5,640 nt of DNA, taken from contig CAIPNE010000600.1 of NCBI GenBank assembly GCA_903866355.1, positions 1-5,640 on the forward strand. The letters are read 5' to 3'. The translations under genes were made by a program, and so were the position numbers. Below, piece by piece: positions 1 to 5,238 of the stretch. Each line of letters opens with the position of its first letter. The first letter of the stretch is position 1. Origin of the DNA: an uncultured Gammaproteobacteria bacterium (GTDB taxonomy: Bacteria; Pseudomonadota; Gammaproteobacteria; Ga0077536). The notes under the pieces are model-generated. The model was not told the origin of the DNA. It saw only the letters and a program-made list of their open reading frames with translations, and searched no databases.

Positions 1-1029
1 GACCAGATTAGCCACATAGATCACCGCCAAGGCAGAACTCTCCGCAAAGAAATTCTCGCGAAAATAATAATGACCCGACAATTCGCCGGCAAAGAGCGCG
101 TCAGCGGCGCGCATCTGTTGCTTGATGAACGCATGTCCCACACGCGACATCAGCGGCTCGCCACCGGCTTCTAGGATCACCTCGCGGACGGCCTTGCTGC
201 TGCGCAAGTCGTAAAAAATGCGCCCGGGATGGTCTTTGAGCAGCGTTTGGGCGATCAGCGCCGTGATGAGATCCATGGGCACGATGTCACCGCGTTCATC
301 CACGAACCCCACCCGATCGGCATCACCATCAAAGGCAATGCCAAAGTCGAATCCACCCTGGGTGCGCATAAGCTGCTGGAGTGGCACCAGTGTTTCGTGA
401 TCGAGGGGATTGGCTTCGTGATTCGGAAACGATCCGTCTAACTCGGCAAATAATCCCACCTCGGTATACAGGCCCCGCAGCGCTTGAGCCTCCACAATGC
501 CCATCGCGTTCGCGTAATCCACCGCAATATGTAGAGGACGTTGAATGCGCGCCAACGCGCGAATGTGGGCGGCGTAAGCGGGCGCAATGTCGTGTTTCAC
601 GATCTGGCCGGGATGTGCGGCGGGCGCCTTAAACTGTCGGGCGTTGACCAGTTCTTCGATCGCTGCAATGCCGGTGGGGCCGCTAATCGGTACGGCATCG
701 GCGCGGCAGATTTTGACGCCATTCCATTCGCCGGGATTATGCGAGGCGGTGATCATGATGCTGCCTTGCGCACCCAAGCTACCGTTCGCGTAGTAGCACA
801 TGGGTGTGCTGCATAGACCAACGTCGATGACCTCCGCGCCTTGCTCGGTTACCCCACGCGCCAACGCCTCGAACATCGCGGGTGAATGGGATCGCATGTC
901 ACGCCCAATCACCACGGAGCGGCAGCCGAGATAATCCACGAATGCCCGGCCGATGCACGTGGCGATCTCCGCGGTGAGTGTTTCACCATAAATGCCGCGA
1001 ATATCGTAAGCCTTAAAAATGCCAGCCAT
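1..1029 (-). CDS. Phosphomannomutase/phosphoglucomutase (AlgC/ManB type), C-terminus cut off by window edge
   Basis: Alpha-D-phosphohexomutase that interconverts hexose 6-phosphates and 1-phosphates (mannose and/or glucose) in the cytoplasm, feeding GDP-mannose or UDP-glucose synthesis for surface polysaccharides. I translated 343 codons from the ATG at 1029 to the left edge with no stop. The N-terminus carries the typical FKAYDIRG (residues 5-12). The catalytic phosphoserine loop TASHNP is at 94-99 (Ser96), the metal loop DGDADR at 234-239, and the sugar-binding loop GELSGH at 315-320. Family members are usually about 450-460 residues, so most of domain 4 (phosphate binding) lies outside the window. 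The gene lies 44 bases downstream of the kinase gene on the same strand. No clear Shine-Dalgarno precedes the start, but a TATAAT sits upstream of it. The family is certain; the choice between mannose, glucose and glucosamine substrate is not. GlmM is unlikely, since the serine and sugar loops fit the PMM/PGM group. Confidence 0.93.
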   Translation of the reverse strand, partial: MAGIFKAYDIRGIYGETLTAEIATCIGRAFVDYLGCRSVVIGRDMRSHSPAMFEALARGVTEQGAEVIDVGLCSTPMCYYANGSLGAQGSIMITASHNPGEWNGVKICRADAVPISGPTGIAAIEELVNARQFKAPAAHPGQIVKHDIAPAYAAHIRALARIQRPLHIAVDYANAMGIVEAQALRGLYTEVGLFAELDGSFPNHEANPLDHETLVPLQQLMRTQGGFDFGIAFDGDADRVGFVDERGDIVPMDLITALIAQTLLKDHPGRIFYDLRSSKAVREVILEAGGEPLMSRVGHAFIKQQMRAADALFAGELSGHYYFRENFFAESSALAVIYVANLV

Positions 1030-1061
1030 CGTAGGTTTCGCTCGGTTGTGAAAGATGCCCG

Positions 1062-1067
1062 ATTATA
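1062..1067 (-). promoter_or_regulatory. Candidate -10 box (TATAAT) before the phosphohexomutase
   Basis: A perfect TATAAT lies on the minus strand in the 44-base gap between the kinase stop and the phosphohexomutase ATG. At 17 bases spacing the -35 position reads CAGTGA, a poor match to TTGACA, and there is no TG extension. It could give the phosphohexomutase its own transcript with a leader of about 25 bases, or be chance in an AT-rich gap. Confidence 0.25.
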
Positions 1068-1073
1068 AACGGG

Positions 1074-1691
1074 CTATGCGTCATTCACTGCAGATAAATA
1101 AGCTTGCGGCGGCGACAGCGCACGCCAAGCGGGACCCGCCAGCCATTCCTCCAGACTGTCTAATAGTTCTTCGGCGCTGCCGAAACGTGCCTCAGGATCT
1201 TTCGCAAGCAGCATGTCGATGATGGGCTGGGCGAGTGCCACCGCTGCTGGCAGCGCTGGCGGTGTGCTGTGAATATGCTGGTAGACGAGTCCGGCTGGAG
1301 ATTCCGCGCGGAAAGGTTTGCGGCCGGTCAGTAGTTCGTAAAAAATAATCCCGGCGCTGTAGAGATCGGTGCGATGGTCCACCGGCGTGCCCAACGCTTG
1401 TTCGGGACTGATGTAACCGGGGGTGCCCAAGGTCCCTGTGGTAGTGGTTAAGTCGAGTGACTCACTAACCCGGCGAGAAATACCAAAATCTGCCAGCGCC
1501 AGAGAATGATCAGCACGGAACATAATGTTCCCGGGTTTTAGATCACGGTGAATCACGGAGCGTTGATGGATAGCCCTCAGACCACGCGCAATACCCCGCA
1601 TGCAGTCGATGGCGTCCGGGATGGATAGCCCCCCGTTCGATGCGTTGCTTGAGATCCCCGCCCGGAAAAAATTCCATCGAGATGTAGCCAT
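1074..1691 (-). CDS. Ser/Thr protein kinase, C-lobe part of a frameshifted gene
   Basis: This is the second half of the kinase gene that begins at 2379. Its nominal ATG at 1691 opens 21 codons of out-of-frame sequence, so the meaningful part starts at about 1628 (LSIPDAIDCM). In the restored 434-residue protein it supplies the catalytic loop HRDLKPGN (277-284, catalytic Asp279, Lys281, Asn284) and the Mg-binding DFG (297-299). The activation segment is rich in threonine and ends in GTPGYISPE (318-326). The helix F motif is DLYSAG (338-343) and the late conserved Arg is in DPEARFG (Arg398). No transmembrane segment or PASTA-like sensor follows, so the protein is probably soluble. It ends at a TAA 44 bases before the phosphohexomutase. 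Alone this fragment lacks the ATP-binding lobe and cannot be an active kinase. Confidence 0.85.
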   Translation of the reverse strand: MATSRWNFFRAGISSNASNGGLSIPDAIDCMRGIARGLRAIHQRSVIHRDLKPGNIMFRADHSLALADFGISRRVSESLDLTTTTGTLGTPGYISPEQALGTPVDHRTDLYSAGIIFYELLTGRKPFRAESPAGLVYQHIHSTPPALPAAVALAQPIIDMLLAKDPEARFGSAEELLDSLEEWLAGPAWRALSPPQAYLSAVNDA

Positions 1692-2379
1692 AGTTGGCGG
1701 TTAAGCCTTGGCCAAAGACTTTCACCACGAAGGGATCGGTAATGCTGGCCATAATCTCGGCCTCACGGATGAAGCGTCGCAGCATCGCCGGGTCCAGTCC
1801 TTGGCGGGTGTCGATGATTTTCAATACCACCGGTGAGCCATCCGATTCACGCTCGGCCAAATAAACCCGCGAAAATCCCCCTTGGCCAATGAGACGTACG
1901 AAGCGGTGCGCGGTGTCATCCGGCAGGCTGCGCTTGAGCAGTAGTGACTCATCCAGATCCCGGCCGGCGCCGCGTTCCATATAGAGGGTCGATTCCAGCG
2001 CCAGCGGGGAGCGTGCAATCGTGTTCAACACCAATGGCAGGCGCTCGCTTAGTGCGTCCTCGCGGCGTAGATAATCTGCCGCACCGGCCTTCATGGCGGC
2101 CACGGCGAGGTAAGCGTCACCGCCTGCCGCCACCAAGATCGTGGGTGGAAAACCTGGCAGGCCACGATAGCGCTCGAACCACGCTAGGCCGCGGGGCAAA
2201 TCACCCAGCTCGTGGCTGAGCAGCGCGGCGTCGTATAAGTCCCACCGAAAGTCGCTCGCCGGTGATCCCTGTTGCTCGGCGTCGTATTCGGTAATCTCAA
2301 TATCGGGCAAGGCGCGCGCGAGGCTGCGCCGGACGGCGGCCATCCATTCTCGAGAAGTATCGATGATGATGATTTTCAC
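1543..2379 (-). CDS. Degenerate receiver domain fused to Ser/Thr kinase N-lobe; frameshifted
   Basis: First half of a split Hanks-type kinase. It starts at a GTG (2379) without a good Shine-Dalgarno; the next in-frame ATG (residue 13) would delete the first receiver strand. Residues 1-122 have a response-regulator receiver outline: beta-1 KIIIID, beta-3 YDAALLS, beta-4 PTILVAA, and GAADYLRRE near the end. The phosphoacceptor Asp is Ser55, the switch Thr is Ala84, the late Lys is Arg106, and only one of the two early acids remains (Asp7). It is therefore a pseudo-receiver. The kinase N-lobe follows: G-loop IGQGGFSRVYLA (164-175), ATP-binding Lys187 in VVLKII, helix-C Glu206 in RRFIREAE, and the hinge MEFFPGGDL (235-243). 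After Gly250 the frame is lost and about 28 unrelated residues run to a stop at 1543. Removing one G from the six-G run joins it to the C-lobe. The broken gene may be a pseudogene, a slippage-expressed gene or a sequence error. Confidence 0.85.
   Translation of the reverse strand: MKIIIIDTSREWMAAVRRSLARALPDIEITEYDAEQQGSPASDFRWDLYDAALLSHELGDLPRGLAWFERYRGLPGFPPTILVAAGGDAYLAVAAMKAGAADYLRREDALSERLPLVLNTIARSPLALESTLYMERGAGRDLDESLLLKRSLPDDTAHRFVRLIGQGGFSRVYLAERESDGSPVVLKIIDTRQGLDPAMLRRFIREAEIMASITDPFVVKVFGQGLTANYGYISMEFFPGGDLKQRIERGAIHPGRHRLHAGYCAWSEGYPSTLRDSP
1629..1634 (-). other. Frameshift site: six-G homopolymer in the kinase gene
   Basis: On the minus strand the sequence reads GAA CGG GGG GCT in the N-lobe frame. 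The C-lobe frame resumes at CTA (1628). A five-G run would read Glu-Arg-Gly-Leu-Ser and join the two lobes into one 434-residue protein with normal spacing between hinge and helix E. The shift is thus one extra base, or two missing ones, located exactly at the homopolymer. Confidence 0.85.
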
Positions 2380-2414
2380 GGTGGAAGCATCGGCGGTAAT
2401 GAGCCGAAGTTTAG

Positions 2415-2437
2415 AGCGGGCACGTGTGCTGCCCGCT
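2415..2437 (-). terminator. Perfect 8-bp hairpin after the amidohydrolase, possible terminator
   Basis: AGCGGGCA and TGCCCGCT form a perfect, GC-rich 8-bp stem around a 7-base loop, beginning 21 bases past the amidohydrolase stop. There is no real T-tract on either strand (CTAAACTT follows on the minus strand), so it is not a textbook intrinsic terminator. It may still end or attenuate the amidohydrolase transcript, or protect its 3' end, and so separate it from the kinase gene. It also lies only about 35 bases before the kinase start, so an operator role is possible. Confidence 0.42.
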
Positions 2438-2458
2438 TAAGACACTAGATGAGCGCGA

Positions 2459-4156
2459 TTAGGCCACCGTTTTACGGATAAGCCGGCCCGGCAGTTCGCC
2501 GGTAGGCACGTTGTTTTCCAGTAACACCCGGCCGTTGACCACGGTGTGGCTGATCCCGCGTGCTGTTTGCTTGAGCCGTTGGGCACCACTCGGCAGGTCG
2601 TTGACCAACTCAGGCATATTTTGATTGATGGTGGCCGGGTCGAAAATAACGAGATCCGCGTTAAGTCCCTCCCGCAACAAACCCCTATCGTGCAGCCCCC
2701 ACGCGGAGGCCGTGTCATAGGTCACCATGCGCACCGCTTCTTCGAGTGTGAACGCTTCACGCTCCCGCACCCAGTGGCTGAGCAGGTGAGTCTGCAGCGA
2801 CGAATCCATGATTTGGGCCACATGCGCCCCAGAATCGGAGAACGTCACCACGCTGCGCGGATGTCGCATCATTTGCAGTACGGCGTTCTGGTCTTCGTTG
2901 GCTAGGGGTTGCCGAAAGAAGACGTCTAAGTCGCGTTCTAGCGCCAGATCGATCATGGCCTGCGCGGGATGCACGCCGCGCCGTGCGGCGACCTCACTCA
3001 TGAGTTCTTCATCGCCGATGCCGTTCATCACATAGAACCAATCCCACTCGGGCGGGCGGGCCTCGGCCCCCACGATACTCGGCCCGGCATAGGGCGCGCT
3101 GGCCACTTCAACCAGCCGGCGTTTGATGTCCGGATCGCGCAGCAGCCGCTTTTGCTCTTCCAAGGGGCGGCTGCGGACATCTCGCCATACCTCCCAATGA
3201 TCGAAAGGGGTATGCGATTTGAACGACAGCAGCGTTGAGATTGAGCGGCTATGGGCTTGTACAAACATGCGGCCACCGGCAGCGGCGGTTTCGTTGGCGA
3301 GTTCGTAATAGCCGGGCCATAAATCTGGGGCGATGCGAATGCTGGGCATGCCGAAAGTCACCGGGCAGCCCGATTCCACCGCAAGATTTTTGAGGCGGTC
3401 GAAATACTCACGGCGGCGGCGCGGGCTGCGCCCAGGTTCTTCGCCGGCTAACTCAAAGATGCCCGCACCGAGGTCACCCATGGCGTTGACGATCGCCCGC
3501 ACTTCGGACCAGTCCGCGATCCGGCTGGCAACTGGTCGGTCATCGGAAGTCAGGTGGTTTACCGAACGCGAGGTAGAGAAACCAATGGCGCCGGCGCGCA
3601 GGGCTTCTTGAACAAGATGCTGCATCCGCCGCAGTTCGTCGTCAGTCGCCTGCTCGGCGAAGGCGCGTTCACCCATCACATAGGTGCGCAACGCAGAGTG
3701 GCCGATGTAACCGCCGTAATTGATGCCCTTGGGCAGTTGATCGACGACGTCGAGATATTCGGGGAAAGTTTCCCACCGCCAGTCGATGCCTGCGGTCATG
3801 GCGGCTCGCGAGAGATCCTCGGCACGCTCCAAATTGCGAAACACAAATTCTGCGTCGCGTGCCGCGCACGGTGCCAACGTAAAACCGCAATTACCCATCA
3901 CCACGGTGGTGACGCCGTGGTAGCAGGAGCAGGAGCCTAGCGGGTCCCAAAAAACTTGGGCGTCCATGTGCGTGTGGCCATCGACGAATCCCGGGCTGAC
4001 CACCTGTCCTTCGGCGTCGATGACGCGCTTGGCCGGTGCGCGAATGCGGCCGATGCGCGCGATGCGGTCATCGATGATGCCGATGTCGGCGGGGTAACGT
4101 GGCGCCCCGGATCCGTCGACTACACTGCCATTGCGAATAATGAGGTCGTACTGCAC
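2459..4156 (-). CDS. Amidohydrolase, D-aminoacylase / N-acyl-D-amino-acid deacylase-like
   Basis: A metal-dependent hydrolase of the amidohydrolase superfamily, of the type annotated as N-acyl-D-amino-acid deacylase; it probably cleaves a C-N amide bond in a small cytoplasmic substrate, but the true substrate is unknown. From the GTG at 4156 it has 565 residues: the beta-sandwich start YDLIIRNGSVVDGSG, the metal motif HTHMD (His61, His63), GNCGF (Cys90, the place of the bridging Cys of D-aminoacylase), FSDSGAH (Asp441) and a closing sandwich with NADLVIFDP. The segments where D-aminoacylase has its other two histidine ligands read GIFELAGEE and CPVTFGMP and have no histidine, so this is a divergent subfamily. 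An upstream ATG at 4192 would add 12 residues, but it has no ribosome binding site and lies inside a candidate -10 box. The GTG has GAGG eight bases before it and starts where relatives start. No signal peptide. Family is certain, substrate is not. Confidence 0.88.
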   Translation of the reverse strand: MQYDLIIRNGSVVDGSGAPRYPADIGIIDDRIARIGRIRAPAKRVIDAEGQVVSPGFVDGHTHMDAQVFWDPLGSCSCYHGVTTVVMGNCGFTLAPCAARDAEFVFRNLERAEDLSRAAMTAGIDWRWETFPEYLDVVDQLPKGINYGGYIGHSALRTYVMGERAFAEQATDDELRRMQHLVQEALRAGAIGFSTSRSVNHLTSDDRPVASRIADWSEVRAIVNAMGDLGAGIFELAGEEPGRSPRRRREYFDRLKNLAVESGCPVTFGMPSIRIAPDLWPGYYELANETAAAGGRMFVQAHSRSISTLLSFKSHTPFDHWEVWRDVRSRPLEEQKRLLRDPDIKRRLVEVASAPYAGPSIVGAEARPPEWDWFYVMNGIGDEELMSEVAARRGVHPAQAMIDLALERDLDVFFRQPLANEDQNAVLQMMRHPRSVVTFSDSGAHVAQIMDSSLQTHLLSHWVREREAFTLEEAVRMVTYDTASAWGLHDRGLLREGLNADLVIFDPATINQNMPELVNDLPSGAQRLKQTARGISHTVVNGRVLLENNVPTGELPGRLIRKTVA

Positions 4157-4187
4157 GGTCGCTGCCTCGCTCGGTGGGAATATGGGG

Positions 4188-4216
4188 AGCATAGCGCGCG
4201 TTGCGGACAGTGCCTA
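4188..4216 (-). promoter_or_regulatory. Candidate sigma-70 promoter of the amidohydrolase
   Basis: TAGGCA (4211-4216; four of six to TTGACA) and TATGCT (4188-4193; four of six to TATAAT) are separated by exactly 17 bases on the minus strand. Transcription would start near 4181, giving a leader of about 25 bases to the GTG at 4156. The upstream ATG at 4192 lies within the -10 box and would then not be transcribed. The match is moderate and untested. Confidence 0.4.
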
Positions 4217-4251
4217 CGGCAAGCGTGAAAGCACATTTTTTGGCAGACTGT
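4207..4251. repeat. Nested inverted repeats in the divergent control region
   Basis: TGCC-TAC-GGCA (4211-4221) is a small perfect inverted repeat overlapping the candidate -35 box of the amidohydrolase. A wider imperfect one pairs ACAGTGCC (4207-4214) with GGCAGACTGT (4242-4251), which has two extra bases. Such nested symmetry between divergent genes could be an operator, but both arms are short and chance is not excluded. Confidence 0.25.
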
Positions 4252-4273
4252 GGGCTAGTCATCCGTAACCGTC

Positions 4274-4278
4274 AGGAG
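4274..4278 (+). promoter_or_regulatory. Ribosome binding site of the glutathione transferase
   Basis: AGGAG ends seven bases before the ATG at 4286, an optimal spacing, and fixes this start. Confidence 0.8.
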
Positions 4279-4285
4279 CAGATAA

Positions 4286-5053
4286 ATGATCGATCTGTAC
4301 TATTGGCCCACGCCGAACGGCTGGAAGGTAACGATTATGCTGGAGGAGTGTGGTCTAGATTACCGAGTGCACGAAGTAGATATCGGGCGCGGCGACCAGT
4401 TCACGCCACGCTTTCTACGCATCAGCCCCAATAACCGGATGCCGGCGATCGTTGACAATTCGCCGCTCGGTGGTGGTGCGCCATTGGCAATTTTTGAATC
4501 GGGTGCCATTGTCGAGTATCTCGCCGACAAAACCGGCCGGTTCCTCCCGATGTGCGGTCCGGCCCGTTATAAGGTGCTGGAATGGGCGTACTGGCAGATG
4601 GCCAATCTGGGGCCGATGATGGGTAACGCCAATCACTTCCGAAACTACGCGCCCAAAATTGTTGATGATCCCACGCAGCTAGCCTACGGCACTCGGCGTT
4701 TTGTCGGTGAAGTCGATCGCTTGTGCGGTGTGATGGACGCCCAGTTGGCGGCTCACCAGCATTTGGCCGGCGAGGACTACAGCATCGCAGACCTCTTGGC
4801 GTGGCCTTGGGCCATGCTGCTCGAACGCCTGATCGACGACTCCGTCTGGGCAAAATTTCCTCACCTCAAGCGCTGGGTAGATGAAGTGGGCGCGCGGCCG
4901 GCGGTGCAAGCTGGGCGTGCTGTGCGGCGCGAATGGGTAGAGCGTCAGCTCACGGAAGATCAGGAGAAAGCACGCCGTGAATTGCTGTTTAATCAGAGCA
5001 ATGACAGTGTGCGGAAAGCCCGCGCCGAAGCGGCAACACTGGCGATTAAATAA
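4286..5053 (+). CDS. yfcG: YfcG-like glutathione S-transferase / disulfide-bond oxidoreductase
   Basis: A cytoplasmic glutathione transferase of the Nu/YfcG class. E. coli YfcG binds two glutathiones or GSSG and reduces disulfides rather than conjugating substrates well; the same role is inferred here. The 255-residue product opens with MIDLYYWPTPNGWKVTIMLE, which follows YfcG closely, including Thr9 and Asn11 of the TPNG motif that replace a catalytic Cys or Tyr. The thioredoxin-fold domain continues with ISPNNRMPAIVD (46-57, cis-Pro53) and FESGAIVEYLA (70-80, Glu71-Ser72 binding the glutamyl group). The helical domain has WQMANLGPMMG (103-113) and the N-capping box YSIADLLAWPW (165-175). 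It is about 40 residues longer than E. coli YfcG, with a charged, helix-like tail after 225. The strong AGGAG site supports the start. It is divergent from the amidohydrolase. The yghU-type paralogue is less likely because the N-terminal extension of YghU is absent. Confidence 0.92.
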   Translation: MIDLYYWPTPNGWKVTIMLEECGLDYRVHEVDIGRGDQFTPRFLRISPNNRMPAIVDNSPLGGGAPLAIFESGAIVEYLADKTGRFLPMCGPARYKVLEWAYWQMANLGPMMGNANHFRNYAPKIVDDPTQLAYGTRRFVGEVDRLCGVMDAQLAAHQHLAGEDYSIADLLAWPWAMLLERLIDDSVWAKFPHLKRWVDEVGARPAVQAGRAVRREWVERQLTEDQEKARRELLFNQSNDSVRKARAEAATLAIK

Positions 5054-5100
5054 TATTTTTGCGGGTATTGAACCGACGCAGCGCAGCATTGGAACGTATT

Positions 5101-5137
5101 AGCACTGCACGATTGCGGCGATGGGGCGTGCGATGCT
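5101..5137. repeat. Imperfect hairpin downstream of the glutathione transferase
   Basis: AGCACTGCAC (5101-5110) pairs with GTGCGATGCT (5128-5137) over ten positions with one mismatch and one G-T pair, around a 17-base loop. It lies about 50 bases past the glutathione transferase stop and has no T-tract. It could be a weak transcript 3' structure; the support is thin. The rest of 5054-5238 holds no credible gene. Confidence 0.22.
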
Positions 5138-5190
5138 ACAAAGCGTTGGTGACTTGCACAGTCGGCGTAGAACGAGCGAGCCGGTAAGCA

Positions 5191-5207
5191 ACTGCGCAAT
5201 GCGCGGT
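5191..5207 (+). repeat. Small GC-rich hairpin before the DUF1329-like gene
   Basis: ACTGCGC, AAT, GCGCGGT forms a seven-pair stem with one G-T pair and a three-base loop, followed by TGTTACTTATTTAAT. The following bases are T-rich but not a T-tract, so it is a doubtful terminator for the glutathione transferase. TTTAAT at 5216-5221 resembles a -10 box but has only a poor -35 partner and sits very close to the start codon. Confidence 0.25.
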
Positions 5208-5225
5208 GTTACTTATTTAATTCAA

Positions 5226-5234
5226 GGGGGGGGG
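5226..5234 (+). promoter_or_regulatory. Poly-G (nine G) ribosome binding site of the DUF1329-like gene
   Basis: AAGGGGGGGGG ends four bases before the ATG at 5239. An all-G run can pair with the CCUCC anti-Shine-Dalgarno through GGNGG, partly by G-U, and is the only purine tract available. Its length sets the spacing to the start codon, so slippage here could alter translation. Confidence 0.6.
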
Positions 5235-5238
5235 CTAC

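Noticed and set aside
218..816. Plus-strand open frames of 60-91 codons
   Set aside because: They are shadows of the phosphohexomutase, whose catalytic loops are all on the minus strand.
1058..1073. CCCG...CGGG inverted repeat after the kinase stop as a terminator
   Set aside because: The stem is only four base pairs with an AT-rich loop and no T-tract.
1691..1821. Independent translation of the kinase C-lobe from the ATG at 1691
   Set aside because: Its first 21 codons are the N-lobe coding sequence read in another frame, and a lone C-lobe could not bind ATP; one frameshifted gene explains both pieces.
2546..3940. Several plus-strand open frames of 75-128 codons opposite the amidohydrolase
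   Set aside because: They lie antisense to a gene with clear family motifs along its whole length, have no family resemblance or ribosome binding sites, and are rich in Arg, Pro and His as expected of frame shadows in GC-rich DNA.
4240..4269. TTGGCA (4240-4245) as the -35 box of a glutathione transferase promoter
   Set aside because: It matches five of six, but no acceptable -10 box stands 16-18 bases downstream (best is CGTAAC, three of six).
4422..4853. Minus-strand open frame of 143 codons
   Set aside because: It is antisense to the strongly supported YfcG-like gene and has a low-complexity, Arg/Pro-rich composition.
4993..5199. Minus-strand open frame of 68 codons covering much of the 5054-5238 gap
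   Set aside because: It overlaps the 3' end of the glutathione transferase, has no recognisable domain and its composition gives no sign of selection; not annotated as a gene.
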